A DNA stretch of 43,818 nucleotides, from the NCBI GenBank assembly GCA_023423935.1, contig JAFAEQ010000001.1, positions 1 to 43,818 on the forward strand, given 5' to 3'. Of the stretch, positions 16,917 to 24,981 are shown in pieces. The notes under the pieces were generated by a model. The model did no database searches, was not told where the DNA came from, and worked only from the letters and a program-made list of their open reading frames with translations. Positions within the stretch are counted from its first letter, which is position 1; every line of letters begins with the position of its first letter. The stretch is from Pseudomonadota bacterium (GTDB taxonomy: Bacteria; Pseudomonadota; Gammaproteobacteria; Steroidobacterales; Steroidobacteraceae). Position numbers and translations under genes: made by a program.

Positions 16917-17584
16917 TTGCCGGCTCCTCCGTTGCCATCTGCCTCATCGAGCCGCGTGCGCAGATGCTCGACGGCGCGTGCGACATACAGTCGAATCATT
17001 CGTTCAGTCAGACCCATGCGAGCCGCGATCTCCTGACAGTTCAGTCCGTCGAGCCGATGCATGAGAAACGCCTGCCGACATTTCTGCGGAAGTTCTGCGA
17101 TTGCCCGGCGAAGAATGGCGACGGACTGCGCACCGGACACTTGCCGCTCCGGCGACAAATCGAACACGCCGAACTCGCCGTCCGCCATCGATCGAGTCGG
17201 TGGACGGCGACCGCGTGCACGCAACCGATCGAGCGCGAGATTCGCCGCTGTCTTGAACAAGAAGGCTCGCAGGTAGCCGATCGCCTCGGGTTGATCGAGG
17301 CGCAACAGGCGAACATACGCCTCCTGCGCGACCTCCTTGGCCTCTTGCTCGGAGCCCAACTTTGCCGCGACAAAGCGCAGCAACGCTGCATTGTGATCGC
17401 GAAATAGCTGATCGATGCGGATCGGACCCGCACCGCCTTCGCTCTCGCGCGCCTCACCGCCGGCGAGGTCGCTCGTCGATTCGCTCAACCCACACGACTC
17501 CGGAACTTCGCCACTATCTGCACCGCAGTGTGGCTCTACGGGGGCGTGAAGACTGACAGAAGTCGATGTCGGGTTTCCAGGCAT
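16913..17584 (-). CDS. Module B: FecI-like ECF sigma factor with N-terminal extension
   Basis: This ECF sigma factor is 223 residues long. Region 2 is around FRDHNAALLRFVAAKLGSEQ and EVAQEAYVRLLRLD; region 4 is around LPQKCRQAFLMHRLDGLNCQ and GLTERMIRLYVARAVEHL. It carries about 55 extra N-terminal residues rich in Ser, Glu and Gly, with two cysteines (HCG and ESCG), absent from the paralogues. The putative promoter lies 31-60 nt upstream of the ATG at 17584, so the extension is probably translated. Its role is unknown. Confidence 0.9.
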   Translation of the reverse strand: MPGNPTSTSVSLHAPVEPHCGADSGEVPESCGLSESTSDLAGGEARESEGGAGPIRIDQLFRDHNAALLRFVAAKLGSEQEAKEVAQEAYVRLLRLDQPEAIGYLRAFLFKTAANLALDRLRARGRRPPTRSMADGEFGVFDLSPERQVSGAQSVAILRRAIAELPQKCRQAFLMHRLDGLNCQEIAARMGLTERMIRLYVARAVEHLRTRLDEADGNGGAGK

Positions 17585-17614
17585 GCGTCATCGCGCGGCA
17601 AGGGCTTGTCGCAC

Positions 17615-17644
17615 TAAGACGCCGAAGGGTGGGAAAACGGAAAT
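17615..17644 (-). promoter_or_regulatory. Module B sigma gene promoter (autoregulatory)
   Basis: The minus strand repeats the receptor B promoter pattern: ATTTCCGTTTTC and TTCGGCGTCTTA at identical spacing. The -10-like CGTCTTA ends about 30 nt before the sigma B ATG. Pairing of the two sites supports autoregulation by sigma B. Confidence 0.65.
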
Positions 17645-17964
17645 GGGAGAGTGGAATATATCTCGCCCCGCTCGGAAGCGAGCTGCGAACGGAGGCGCAC
17701 TCGATCAGCGAGAATGACTAGCAGCGCGGTTCAGGCGGAAAGCACTGACGGGCAACGAGCAAGCGCCTGCGCGAGACAATTTCGGATCGTGCATCCGACA
17801 CCACCGCGATCGCGATCGTTGCTTCTATTGAACTAGGCGCATAAGGGGAAAGAAACTGAATTCGGAAGCGCGGGCTGGCGCCACCATGCCTCAGCGCACC
17901 TTCGCAGCTCTTGCGCCAAGGGGACCGCACTCTGTACGAGTACGGCCGTTGTCGCAGCAAGTCG
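17645..17964. other. Intergenic region between modules B and C
   Basis: These 320 bp separate the sigma B promoter from the end of peptidase C. Short open frames exist but none has a ribosome binding site or protein-like composition. A self-complementary CGCGATCGCGATCG stretch (about 17807-17820) is the only structure I see. No clear terminator for peptidase C is visible. Confidence 0.5.
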
Positions 17965-20478
17965 CTAGCCGCCCTCAGCAGATGGGTCACCCAACCACTC
18001 GAAGATCTGCCGCCAGGCGTCCTGGACATTGGCCGGACTCTTTATTACGTGTCCTTCGCCCCAGTACCGGACGAAGCGCGCGCGCTTGCCTTGCCGATGC
18101 AGGGCATAAAAGAACTCCTCGCTCTGCTGGATTGGGATGTAGTCCAGATCATTGTGGATGATGAGCAGCGGAGTCTGCACACGATCCACATACGAGATCG
18201 GGCTGTTGCGGAAGTACCTGCCTGCGTCCTTCCAGGGCGGCGCCGGCATCGACATGCTTTCCATGAACTTGTTGGCCGACTCGTAGTGGCCCCGATCGGT
18301 GTATCGGGCCTGAGCGTCGAGCTGCCCATACAGGCTCGTCAGGTTTGAGAATCCGGCCAGAGAGACCGCCGCCGCGAAGCGCTCGGTTTGGGCAATCAAT
18401 CCGAACACGGAGTAGCCCCCCATGCTCGCCCCCAAGAGATACAACCGCTTCGGATCGGCGATGCCCAAGTCAACGGCCTTGTCCACGGCGGGCAGCACAC
18501 CATGGGGCAGCAGCAGCATCGGATCGTGAGCGGTACCGGTGGGAGGATGAGGCATGCTGGTTAGTAGCACTGCGTAACCCCGCGCGGCTGGAATCTGCGG
18601 GCTAAACGCATGCAAGCTCAGATCGGGTTCGGCATGACTATGCACGCTGCCCAGGTACACCCGGGTTATCAGCGGGTAGCGCCGGCCTTCCCGGTAGTCC
18701 GGAGGCAATACCAGCCAACCGACCAATGGCTGTCCGTCCAGGCTGGTGTACTCGATCTTGCGGAGGATCGGTTGCTTGATCTCGCGAAGGTGAGTGTTTG
18801 CCTCGAAGAGCAATTGTCCCCGCGTGGAACCTGGACCCACACTCCAAACTTTGAGAGCACCGGTGCCGTTGCGAACAAACAGCGCTTCGCCCTGATGCGA
18901 GACTCCAAGCAAGGTCGCCGCAGGCTCGGGAGCAAACATTTTCGTCATCCGGCCACTCGTCAGATCGAGACTGAGTGCCTGCTCGCTCCCCTGCTCGATC
19001 GTCGTCACATACACTCTCTCGTAGCCCTCCCCCGGCCGTGCGTACTGCTGGCTGTCCAGAATGCGCTTGGGCCAACGCATCTCTTCGACAGGCTCCTTCA
19101 GTTGGATCGTCAGGTTCTCGATCGCGCCGGAGTCGGGCCGGACCAACCACACCTCACCCGCGGCGACGCCAGCGAACGCCTCGAAATCATGGCGAGGCCA
19201 GAGCCTGATGGGTGCGTCCGGCATGTGCCCGGTCAGATTACGCCGCTCTCCGTCCAGCGACACGCCCCACCAGTCTCTTCGTGCCCCCGCATCCGGTGCC
19301 TCCTCGCCTGCTCTTTCGACACCTCGCACGAGAATTCGCTCATCCGCGGTCCATTCGATCGGGGCTTCTTGCGTCAACAACGAATGCTCATCACGACTCA
19401 AATCCAGCGTGCCCAGCTCGACAGTGCTCGTCGTGCGAGCTGCCATATCGATTACGACGAGCAATGGTGGTTCGTCTCGTCGGGGCCGATGGCTCAGAAA
19501 CGCCAGCTTTGCACCGGAGCGCGACCAGCGCAGGGATCCAGTGATGAAATCCCGAGCGACGCCGTCAGCCGACATGACAACCGAACCATCGCGCCGCGCG
19601 ATATCGATCGTGTATCGATCCTTTACACCGTCAAAGGCGACTTCGCCCTTCTGCAAGGTGTACTTATCTACTTTCCTGGCGAACGCAACGAGGCGCCGAT
19701 CAGGAGAGACCTGCCATGACGCCGTGCTCGCGTTCATCACGGTGGTCTGCGAGGCGGTGACGACGTTAACCCGGACCAGCCTACCGGGCAGATCTGAAGT
19801 CTCGCTCACTTTGCCGCTGTCTAGTACGCTCGCGGTGACTTCTGATCCTTTGGCAGCCTTGGGCCACGCCGCCTGAGTCACACGCTGCGCATGGGTCTGA
19901 CTCATGTCGAGTAAGACCTCGGAATGCATTACCGCGCACACGATGTTCTCCGAATCCAGCCATTGATACGGGCTGCCCAATCTGCTCTCCCATACCATCA
20001 GACCCGGATCGACACGCTGAACGAGGAGCCGCAGCTCTTCACTGTTGCTGTCCCATACCCACAGATGTACTTCTCCGGAACTCTTTGCTCCACGAGTAGA
20101 GAGCATCGCAAGGTAACGCCCATCGGGTGACCATCGCGGCGCCCACCAACCAGATCCGTCCTCGGCGCCGCGAGTGATATTGATCAGCGCGCCGGCACTC
20201 CTCCTGACCCATACGTCGCCGAGATCGTTGCCATCGAGAATATCCACGATGAAATCACGCCTGCCGCTCTTGGGTCTCAGTCGTGTTACTGCCAACTGCT
20301 TTCCATCCTCGCTGTAAGCTGCCGGTCCGCCGAATCCATTACCCAGCGATTCGATAGAGAAGATGTCAGCCACATCCAACGGTCGCGTACCTCCCGCCGC
20401 ATGGCCCAATGACGGCATGCAAGCGCATGCGATTGCCAGAGTAAAACCAAGCAGCTCGAATCTTCTTCGCTTCGACAT
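17965..20478 (-). CDS. Module C: S9 prolyl oligopeptidase-family peptidase
   Basis: The 837-residue protein has a signal peptide (MSKRRRFELLGFTLAIACAC, cleaved near GHAA), a propeller (WSPDGRYLAML, WSRSGAKLAFL) and a C-terminal catalytic domain. Its triad is visible: Ser about 685 in GASMGG, Asp about 779 in HNDLDY, and His about 810 in GEGH. It starts 21 bp after the receptor C stop with GGGA upstream of the ATG. It is expected in the periplasm, cleaving peptides delivered by receptor C. It is related to peptidases A and E, sharing NSP, DRVxTPLLI and GEGH elements. Confidence 0.92.
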   Translation of the reverse strand: MSKRRRFELLGFTLAIACACMPSLGHAAGGTRPLDVADIFSIESLGNGFGGPAAYSEDGKQLAVTRLRPKSGRRDFIVDILDGNDLGDVWVRRSAGALINITRGAEDGSGWWAPRWSPDGRYLAMLSTRGAKSSGEVHLWVWDSNSEELRLLVQRVDPGLMVWESRLGSPYQWLDSENIVCAVMHSEVLLDMSQTHAQRVTQAAWPKAAKGSEVTASVLDSGKVSETSDLPGRLVRVNVVTASQTTVMNASTASWQVSPDRRLVAFARKVDKYTLQKGEVAFDGVKDRYTIDIARRDGSVVMSADGVARDFITGSLRWSRSGAKLAFLSHRPRRDEPPLLVVIDMAARTTSTVELGTLDLSRDEHSLLTQEAPIEWTADERILVRGVERAGEEAPDAGARRDWWGVSLDGERRNLTGHMPDAPIRLWPRHDFEAFAGVAAGEVWLVRPDSGAIENLTIQLKEPVEEMRWPKRILDSQQYARPGEGYERVYVTTIEQGSEQALSLDLTSGRMTKMFAPEPAATLLGVSHQGEALFVRNGTGALKVWSVGPGSTRGQLLFEANTHLREIKQPILRKIEYTSLDGQPLVGWLVLPPDYREGRRYPLITRVYLGSVHSHAEPDLSLHAFSPQIPAARGYAVLLTSMPHPPTGTAHDPMLLLPHGVLPAVDKAVDLGIADPKRLYLLGASMGGYSVFGLIAQTERFAAAVSLAGFSNLTSLYGQLDAQARYTDRGHYESANKFMESMSMPAPPWKDAGRYFRNSPISYVDRVQTPLLIIHNDLDYIPIQQSEEFFYALHRQGKRARFVRYWGEGHVIKSPANVQDAWRQIFEWLGDPSAEGG

Positions 20479-20499
20479 GACAAATCCCGTACTTGAGAA

Positions 20500-23211
20500 T
20501 TACCAGCTCTTGGTCACGGACAGGGTCACGAAGCGCCCGATGGCCGAGTAGTTGGTAGGATCATAGGTGTGCAACCCAGGCGCGATGCGTGCGTAAGGTG
20601 GCTGCTCGTTGGTGACGTTCTGTACAGACAGGGAGGAGCTCACTCCCTTGAGCCATCCTTCAGTCGAGGGCGCGGCGTATAGCGCTGTAAGATCCAGAGT
20701 CGTCATGGAGTTCACGCGCTCGCTTGGCATGTGCAACGTGTTGTCGATTCCGTCCGTGTAGTTGACGAAGCCGGAAAAGGTCAGCACCTGTCGGCGCCAC
20801 GCCGCGCCAACGCGTGCTCTAAGCTCCGGCGGATTGAAGATCGTCCCGGCAAGCGCATGAGGCGGTGCCGCCGGTGTGCTCTTCTGCCGGCTGTCCAGCC
20901 AACTTGCATTCGCCTGAAGGATCAGATCGTCACCGAGCAGCTCGAACGTGTACCGCGCGGAGAAATCAAAGCCATCGATCCGCTGCGTGGTCATGTTCGT
21001 ATAGCGGTCGTCGATGGCGGCCACGATCGATGCAGGGTCATAAGGCCCGAACGGAGTTTCGATACCATCCCGATCCAGCGCGATGAGCGACTCCAATAGA
21101 TCGTTCGAGGGATTCAAAGTGACGAACTGCGCGTACAGTGGATCGCTCAAGGCGTTAACGAAATTCGTAATGGGCGTTGCGACCCGATCGGTGTACTTCA
21201 CTCGGAAGTACGACAAGTCGAGCTCGAGGCCGGCGAGCTCTCGCGGGTGGAACTTCACAGTGGTGCTCCAGGAACGCGCCCGCTCCGGCCTCAACGGCTG
21301 GCCGCCGCCGATGTAAAGGACCATCGCCGAATCTGCATAGCCGGTTCCCCCCAGGAAACTCGCCAGGGTAGTGAAGCCCGTCACCGGTTGATGTTGCTGT
21401 ATCAGCTGTGGCGCTTTGAAGGACCTGCCCCAGGAAGCGCTGAGCGCAACATCCGCAGTCGGCTCGTACACCAGCGAGAGCTTGGGAGTGGTAACGCTGC
21501 CGATCTGGCGATAGTCCTCGTGACGAAGCGCGCCGTTGAGCGAGAGGCTGGTCACCAGAGGAACTCGTCGCTCCGATGAAATGAATGGCAGGTACACTTC
21601 GCCGAAAGCGTACGAGCTATGCTGATCTCCCCCGCGGCTCTGCTGCCCTTGTGTTCCTGCGACGTGAGAGATGTGTCGGTACCCGACGCCAAGTACGGCG
21701 CGAGCCGCACCGTTCAGAATGCCCGAGATCGGCCCCTCGACATTCGCCTCCACCGATTCCGTCAGATTTTGATAGCTGCCTCTTGAAGAGAACAACAGCG
21801 TATCGTCGGTCGTAGAGAAAGAGCGGTTATCGGCATCGTTCCGGCCACGGCCATACGTTGCATTCAATGCCGCCGACCAACCGGTGGAGAGATCGAGCGT
21901 AATGGTCGGAGACAGCACGTAGCGCTCAGTTTCCATCCAGAACGCAGTTCGAAATCCCGCGCCGTCGTCCAACGATTGATGTGCGGGCGTCTGGTTGTAG
22001 AGCGCATCGATGCTCAACGACAGCCCCGGTGACAGAAGCTGATACCCGCTCAGCAAGACATCGTGGCTTTTCGTCTCCGGGAAGATCGTGTTCGAATCCG
22101 CCATGTGCGCGAGGTAATCTCTCTGGCGCGAGTAGATGGCATCACTACGTGTGAAATCGTACGCCGCGATGAACCCACCTGAATCCCAGGTGTCTCCGCC
22201 GACAACTCCGTATGCGATCTGGTCGCCGCCACCTTCGGTAGCACTCCCGATTCGCGCGGTGGTGCTGACACCGTCATAGTCACGCTTGAGAATGACGTTG
22301 GCGACGCCCGCGACCGCGTCAGAGCCGTAGATCGCCGAGGCGCCATCCGCAACGATCTCCACGCGATCCACCGCCGCGACGGGAATGCCCGCGATGTTGA
22401 TCGCTTGTCCGAAACCGTCATACGAAAGGCGGCGACCGTTTAATAGCGTCAAACTGGCATCAGGACCCAGGCCGCGCAGGTTGAGACTGGAACCCGACGT
22501 GACGTTCTGGTTGCTGCCGCCACCCAAGCTCAATCCGACCCACACACCCGGATTCTGTCCGCCGCTGAAATTCAGCGGCAGACTACGTACCACTTCGCCA
22601 AGATCCTGGTGACCCGCCTCTCGAATCTGCCGCTGATCGACCCTGATCACGGGCGAGGCCAGCGGCTGCGCGCCGCGAATATTGGTGCCCGTGACCAGGA
22701 CTTCCTCGAGGCGAACGGCCTCGCTTTCAATGGCAGTATTCGACGCACTATCGCTTTGTTGGCGCTCTTCTTTCACCTGGGCCGAACTGGCGATCACGTC
22801 ATCTGACGTAGATAGGTAGCTCGTCTTCTCCAGCCGCGGCGCCGCGGTCATCGGTCGCACGGCAATCGTTCGCTCGTCGATCCTTTCGTAGACCAACCCT
22901 GTATCCCGTAGCAGCCGCGAGAGCGCTTCGATCTCGGTAAATTTTCCTTCGACCTTCGGTGCGACCTTGCCGCCCGCATGCTCGGAGAGCACCAGTACCT
23001 GCAGTCCGGTCTGCTTGGCGAAGTCCTTCAGTGCCGCATCGATACGCTTCGGTTCGATGTTGATCTCGTACAGCGGCGATGATTGCGCGTTGGCGACCGC
23101 CGTAGCACATAGTGCGAGCACGACTCGCACGGCGGCCTTGGCGATGAGGCGTGAGTTTCGGTGCTTATGAGTATCAGCGCAGGCTGACTGCTCGGTTCGG
23201 CGCGTCGACAT
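20500..23211 (-). CDS. Module C: TonB-dependent receptor with STN domain
   Basis: This is a 903-residue outer-membrane transducer. After a basic N-terminus and signal sequence (AAVRVVLALCATAVANAQ) come an STN domain (about 47-120), a TonB-box-like LEEVLVTGTNIRG, a plug with GSSLNLRGLGPDAS, LLNGRRLSYDG and DGASAIYGSDAVAGVAN, and a barrel ending VTKSW. The ATG at 23211 is preceded by GGGAG 9 nt upstream, which lies in the second arm of a strong dyad (23221-23254). It is most similar to receptor E (shared NFSGGQNPG and VANVILKRD). Confidence 0.95.
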   Translation of the reverse strand: MSTRRTEQSACADTHKHRNSRLIAKAAVRVVLALCATAVANAQSSPLYEINIEPKRIDAALKDFAKQTGLQVLVLSEHAGGKVAPKVEGKFTEIEALSRLLRDTGLVYERIDERTIAVRPMTAAPRLEKTSYLSTSDDVIASSAQVKEERQQSDSASNTAIESEAVRLEEVLVTGTNIRGAQPLASPVIRVDQRQIREAGHQDLGEVVRSLPLNFSGGQNPGVWVGLSLGGGSNQNVTSGSSLNLRGLGPDASLTLLNGRRLSYDGFGQAINIAGIPVAAVDRVEIVADGASAIYGSDAVAGVANVILKRDYDGVSTTARIGSATEGGGDQIAYGVVGGDTWDSGGFIAAYDFTRSDAIYSRQRDYLAHMADSNTIFPETKSHDVLLSGYQLLSPGLSLSIDALYNQTPAHQSLDDGAGFRTAFWMETERYVLSPTITLDLSTGWSAALNATYGRGRNDADNRSFSTTDDTLLFSSRGSYQNLTESVEANVEGPISGILNGAARAVLGVGYRHISHVAGTQGQQSRGGDQHSSYAFGEVYLPFISSERRVPLVTSLSLNGALRHEDYRQIGSVTTPKLSLVYEPTADVALSASWGRSFKAPQLIQQHQPVTGFTTLASFLGGTGYADSAMVLYIGGGQPLRPERARSWSTTVKFHPRELAGLELDLSYFRVKYTDRVATPITNFVNALSDPLYAQFVTLNPSNDLLESLIALDRDGIETPFGPYDPASIVAAIDDRYTNMTTQRIDGFDFSARYTFELLGDDLILQANASWLDSRQKSTPAAPPHALAGTIFNPPELRARVGAAWRRQVLTFSGFVNYTDGIDNTLHMPSERVNSMTTLDLTALYAAPSTEGWLKGVSSSLSVQNVTNEQPPYARIAPGLHTYDPTNYSAIGRFVTLSVTKSW

Positions 23212-23220
23212 TTTCTTGTT

Positions 23221-23254
23221 CTCCCGTCATGGACTCCTATCTCCATGACGGGAG
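23221..23254. promoter_or_regulatory. Perfect 13-bp dyad over the receptor C promoter and ribosome binding site
   Basis: CTCCCGTCATGGA (23221-23233) and TCCATGACGGGAG (23242-23254) are perfectly complementary around an 8-nt loop. On the minus strand the upstream arm contains the -10-like CCCGTCATG of the receptor promoter, and the downstream arm contains the GGGAG ribosome binding site of receptor C. In a read-through transcript from sigma-fecR the site would be buried in the stem. A transcript starting at the local promoter would begin after the first arm and leave it free. Confidence 0.7.
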
Positions 23255-23283
23255 CAAGTCTGCGACTGGTCCCTACTTTTTTT
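23244..23283 (-). promoter_or_regulatory. Module C receptor promoter
   Basis: On the minus strand TCGGC, two bases, seven As, GTAGGGACC, 15 nt, then CCCGTCATG. The arrangement is identical before the module C sigma gene (24895-24934). The A-tract and GTAGGG overlap the last codons and stop of fecR C (Lys-Lys-TAG), so coding sequence and promoter share bases. Confidence 0.7.
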
Positions 23284-24346
23284 CGGCCGACTGCTGGACC
23301 GGCTCTTTGATGGACCAAGCGCCGTTAGATCGTTCCACATCGAGGCCGCTCACGGCGTGCAATGCGCGAATGAATGTCTCCATGTCGTCCGAACGGAAGA
23401 CCGCGGTGATGCGGACTTTCTTGAGTTCCGGATCTTCGACGACGAGTTGCTGTCGGCTGTAGCGGTTGAACTCTGCCACGACGTCGTCAAGCGTCGCGTC
23501 TTCGAAAACGAGTCGTCGCTCTGTCCACGCAGTGATGCTCACTGGATCGACGGGCCGTACTGCCGGGTGTTGTCCGCCACGACGTTCGACGACGAGTTGC
23601 TCGCCAGGCTCTAACGCGATCGGTCCGGCGCCGCTCTTGCCGGCCTCAGTTGTTTCGCGGACGAGCACGCTTCCCTCAATGAGCGACACCGTCGTTTTAC
23701 CGTTGCGGACTTGAACGTTGAACTGCGTGCCCGTCGCCTCGACGACTGCGTGGGGCGTATGCACACGGAACGGGCGCGAGGGATCTTTGGCGACGTCGAA
23801 TAACGCCTCGCCATCCTTCAAGTATAAGTCGCGCACCTTTTCATCGACGCGGGCACTCAAGGTGGATTCAACATTGAGCTTGATGTGCGAACCGTCAGCG
23901 AGTGCGAGCGATCGCTGCTCACCGATAGCGGTCGCGTAGCGCTCATCGCCATCGAATAACTTCCACGGCCCCGCGAACCAAAGAACCGACATGAGCATGA
24001 CGCTCGCCGCGATACCCCAGCCGGCACGCCATCTCGTGCTGCGCGACGGTACGGGCTGCTCTCGCTCGGAGTCGATTCGAGCAAGTAGCGGAATGATTTG
24101 AGGGACATACGCCTGCCCTTCATTCCGAAGCGCCTCGACATCGGCATCTGCAATGCCCGCTGATCTCTGGAGATCCCCATACAACGCGGTGACCCGCAGG
24201 AACTCTTCCACATGAACCGGCGAGCGCTGGAGCCATGCCGAGAACGCTTCTCGCTCACTTCGCTCCACGTTTGCCGACTGTAGCGTGACAAACCATTCAG
24301 CGGCCTCTTCAGCAACCACGTTTCGAGCATCGATTCCTTTTTTCAT
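23273..24346 (-). CDS. Module C: FecR-like anti-sigma regulator
   Basis: The 357-residue protein has an N-terminal DUF4880-type domain (AAEWFVTLQSANVERSEREA), one membrane helix (WGIAASVMLMSVLWFAGPW), a FecR domain (AIGEQRSLALADGSHIKLNV, GEALFDVAKDPSRPFRV) and a C-terminal STN-like domain (LVFEDATLDDVVAEFNRYS). The ATG at 24346 follows AAGGGAG and lies 16 bp after sigma C. It should couple receptor C occupancy to sigma C. Its final codons overlap the receptor C promoter. Confidence 0.93.
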   Translation of the reverse strand: MKKGIDARNVVAEEAAEWFVTLQSANVERSEREAFSAWLQRSPVHVEEFLRVTALYGDLQRSAGIADADVEALRNEGQAYVPQIIPLLARIDSEREQPVPSRSTRWRAGWGIAASVMLMSVLWFAGPWKLFDGDERYATAIGEQRSLALADGSHIKLNVESTLSARVDEKVRDLYLKDGEALFDVAKDPSRPFRVHTPHAVVEATGTQFNVQVRNGKTTVSLIEGSVLVRETTEAGKSGAGPIALEPGEQLVVERRGGQHPAVRPVDPVSITAWTERRLVFEDATLDDVVAEFNRYSRQQLVVEDPELKKVRITAVFRSDDMETFIRALHAVSGLDVERSNGAWSIKEPVQQSAEKK

Positions 24347-24362
24347 CGTTTGCGCTCCCTTG

Positions 24363-24866
24363 CTACAACTCTGCCGGAATGCGAGTACGCAGCGTCGCGT
24401 ACGCCGTCATCAGGTAACGCTTTACCATCCGCGGCGTCACATTCATTTCGGTCGCAATCTCTTCGTAACTGAGCCCATCGCGGATCTGGAGCACTAGCGC
24501 TAAGCGCACGGGCGGCGCGAGACGAGTGAGCTCCCGATCGACACGCTTGGCCCGAAGTGCCTCTGCTGTCGCTCGCTCGGGACTTTCATCCGCTTCGAGA
24601 TCATCCAGGAACGCGTCATGAGGACGCGCCTGCCGCGCCTTCAAGCGCCATTCGTGCAGCAAATTGGCTGCGATACGCAGCAGATAGCTGCGCGGCTGGC
24701 GCACGAGATCGGAGCGATCGACGCGCAATAAGCGCAAATAGACTTCCTGCGCAAGATCATGCGCATCGGCGGGGGTCAAGGTGCGTCGGGCCAGGAACTT
24801 CACGAGGTCGTCGTGCCACTCATCGGCCCACACCGCGATTTGTTCAGACCAATCGGGCGTCGTCAT
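24363..24866 (-). CDS. Module C: FecI-like ECF sigma factor
   Basis: This ECF sigma factor is 167 residues long, the usual size for the FecI group. Region 2 is visible at LVKFLARRTLTPADAHDLAQ and region 4 at LALVLQIRDGLSYEEIATEM with a TPRMVKRYLMTAYATL recognition helix. It is the first gene of the module C operon, with its predicted autoregulatory promoter 29-68 nt upstream. Confidence 0.94.
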   Translation of the reverse strand: MTTPDWSEQIAVWADEWHDDLVKFLARRTLTPADAHDLAQEVYLRLLRVDRSDLVRQPRSYLLRIAANLLHEWRLKARQARPHDAFLDDLEADESPERATAEALRAKRVDRELTRLAPPVRLALVLQIRDGLSYEEIATEMNVTPRMVKRYLMTAYATLRTRIPAEL

Positions 24867-24894
24867 TTGGCAGTCTTTCGGCAGCTCAATAGAG

Positions 24895-24934
24895 CATGAC
24901 GGGTCCAGCGAGGAAGTTGGACCCTACTTTTTTT
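24895..24934 (-). promoter_or_regulatory. Module C sigma gene promoter (autoregulatory)
   Basis: The minus strand reads TCGGC, two bases, seven As, GTAGGGTCC, 15 nt, CCCGTCATG. Every block and every spacing matches the receptor C promoter; only one base of the GTAGGGWCC box differs. The -10-like CGTCA lies about 30 nt before the sigma C start. It also contains a partial dyad, GGGTCCA and TGGACCC. Confidence 0.7.
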
Positions 24935-24951
24935 GCGCCGAAAGGGAGAAG

Positions 24952-24966
24952 GGATGCGCAGCATCC
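24952..24966. terminator. Hairpin after peptidase D, REP-like
   Basis: GGATGC and GCATCC form a 6-bp stem with a 3-nt loop, 16 bp downstream of the peptidase D stop codon (minus strand). The surrounding CCCTCACCCGGATGC resembles short dispersed palindromes of proteobacteria. No T-tract follows, so termination is uncertain and some read-through into sigma C is possible. Confidence 0.4.
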
Positions 24967-24981
24967 GGGTGAGGGCCTGAT

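Noticed and set aside
18610..19719. Long open frame on the plus strand opposite peptidase C
   Set aside because: It is a shadow of the S9 peptidase; no ribosome binding site or recognisable domain.
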